In this document: positions 63,551 to 64,000 of the stretch, piece after piece
Numbering within the stretch: position 1 is the stretch's first letter
Layout: each line of letters starts with the position of its first letter
Origin: Opisthorchis felineus
Lineage: Eukaryota > Platyhelminthes > Trematoda > Opisthorchiida > Opisthorchiidae
NCBI GenBank assembly: GCA_004794785.1
Contig: SJOL01006480.1
Span: 553,791-617,790 of the forward strand
Direction of reading: 5' to 3'
Length of the DNA: 64,000 nucleotides
Translations under genes and position numbers: made by a program
The notes under the pieces: model-generated
The model's database searches: none
What the model saw: only the letters and a program-made list of their open reading frames with translations
What the model was told of the DNA's origin: nothing

Positions 63551-64000
63551 AGGGGTGCCATGCTCGAATTGTCCTATCGGTGGTCTTTTTCGGACGATTT
63601 GGATAACTTAAATTTAAATATACAATATCTACTTTGGAACTAATCGCGCAGTTTATACAGGGGAACTCCTTCGATGAAATCACCACACTGTTTCCCAATA
63701 ATGGTTTGCTGTTGTAATCGAATTCAGTAACGGTCATAGTTGATGGATAGAGTAAACGTTACGGAACGAAGAAATCTTTATAGCATCGTTTGAATAACTA
63801 CTCAAAGTGTATGACGTAAGGTTAGCAAGCAGGAAGAGAAAATATCACTCTGGAAAGCTGTTAGGGCAGTGGTGGATGGTGTTTAGCACCACGTTAGTGA
63901 TGGCCTGAAAATGAATTGATGGGATGCTGGAGAAGTCAGCTGAAGTTCAACGGGTCGAATTCCAGAATCAGTAGAAACAACTTCATTCTTTCTAGATCTA
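63551..64000. other. No gene recognised
   Basis: Nothing supportable up to the window edge. Confidence 0.3.

Overview
The window looks like nuclear DNA from a parasitic flatworm, most likely a digenean trematode; I cannot name the species. The basis is (i) spliced coding exons with GT..AG borders and long introns, (ii) a dense layer of RTE- and CR1-type non-LTR retrotransposons and short-LTR Gypsy elements of a kind I associate with trematodes, (iii) a tRNA-headed SINE family, and (iv) hammerhead-ribozyme repeats, which are known from schistosomes and other flatworms. There are no bacterial operons, rRNA genes or CRISPR arrays. One ambiguous base (N) lies at 7938.

Region 1-33.6 kb is a transposon graveyard. 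Up to 12 kb it holds eroded CR1 pieces and copies of a dispersed repeat ('Rep-A') whose 3' end reads CAGTTGGGAATAAACATT followed by ATT-type repeats. A near full-length RTE element (12275-16351), bounded by a 13-bp target-site duplication, sits inside an older CR1 copy. It keeps endonuclease and reverse-transcriptase domains in one frame with five in-frame stops. At 18.5-21.8 kb a Gypsy element has two LTRs and a polypurine tract, but its 5' LTR runs directly into integrase, and the integrase is split by 1.7 kb containing Rep-A. A minus-strand CR1 lies at 23.1-25.2 kb and a minus-strand RTE at 26.4-27.8 kb. From 27.8 to 33.6 kb a plus-strand RTE is split by a complete but decayed minus-strand Gypsy element with two 175-bp LTRs, and then by a tRNA-SINE.

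Region 35.8-58.9 kb holds the clearest host gene. On the plus strand, six exons with compatible splice phases (1-1, 1-1, 1-0, 0-1, 1-1, then terminal) can be chained. The last exon is unmistakably syndecan: a transmembrane helix, then [10 protein letters not shown] and the C-terminal PDZ ligand EFYA. Upstream in-phase exons encode a complete thyroglobulin type-1 domain and a 140-codon SEA-like segment, which would be an unusual syndecan ectodomain. The 5' end was not found. The introns carry SINEs, truncated RTEs (one with a perfect 14-bp target-site duplication) and a well-formed type I hammerhead ribozyme on the minus strand (45673-45738).

Region 58.9-64 kb is downstream of the gene. It has two further decayed hammerhead-bearing repeats and a minus-strand RTE fragment; the rest shows nothing I recognise. 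Overall: one heparan-sulfate-proteoglycan-like cell-surface gene embedded in a repeat-rich genome, with at least two independent families of ribozyme-bearing retroelement sequence.
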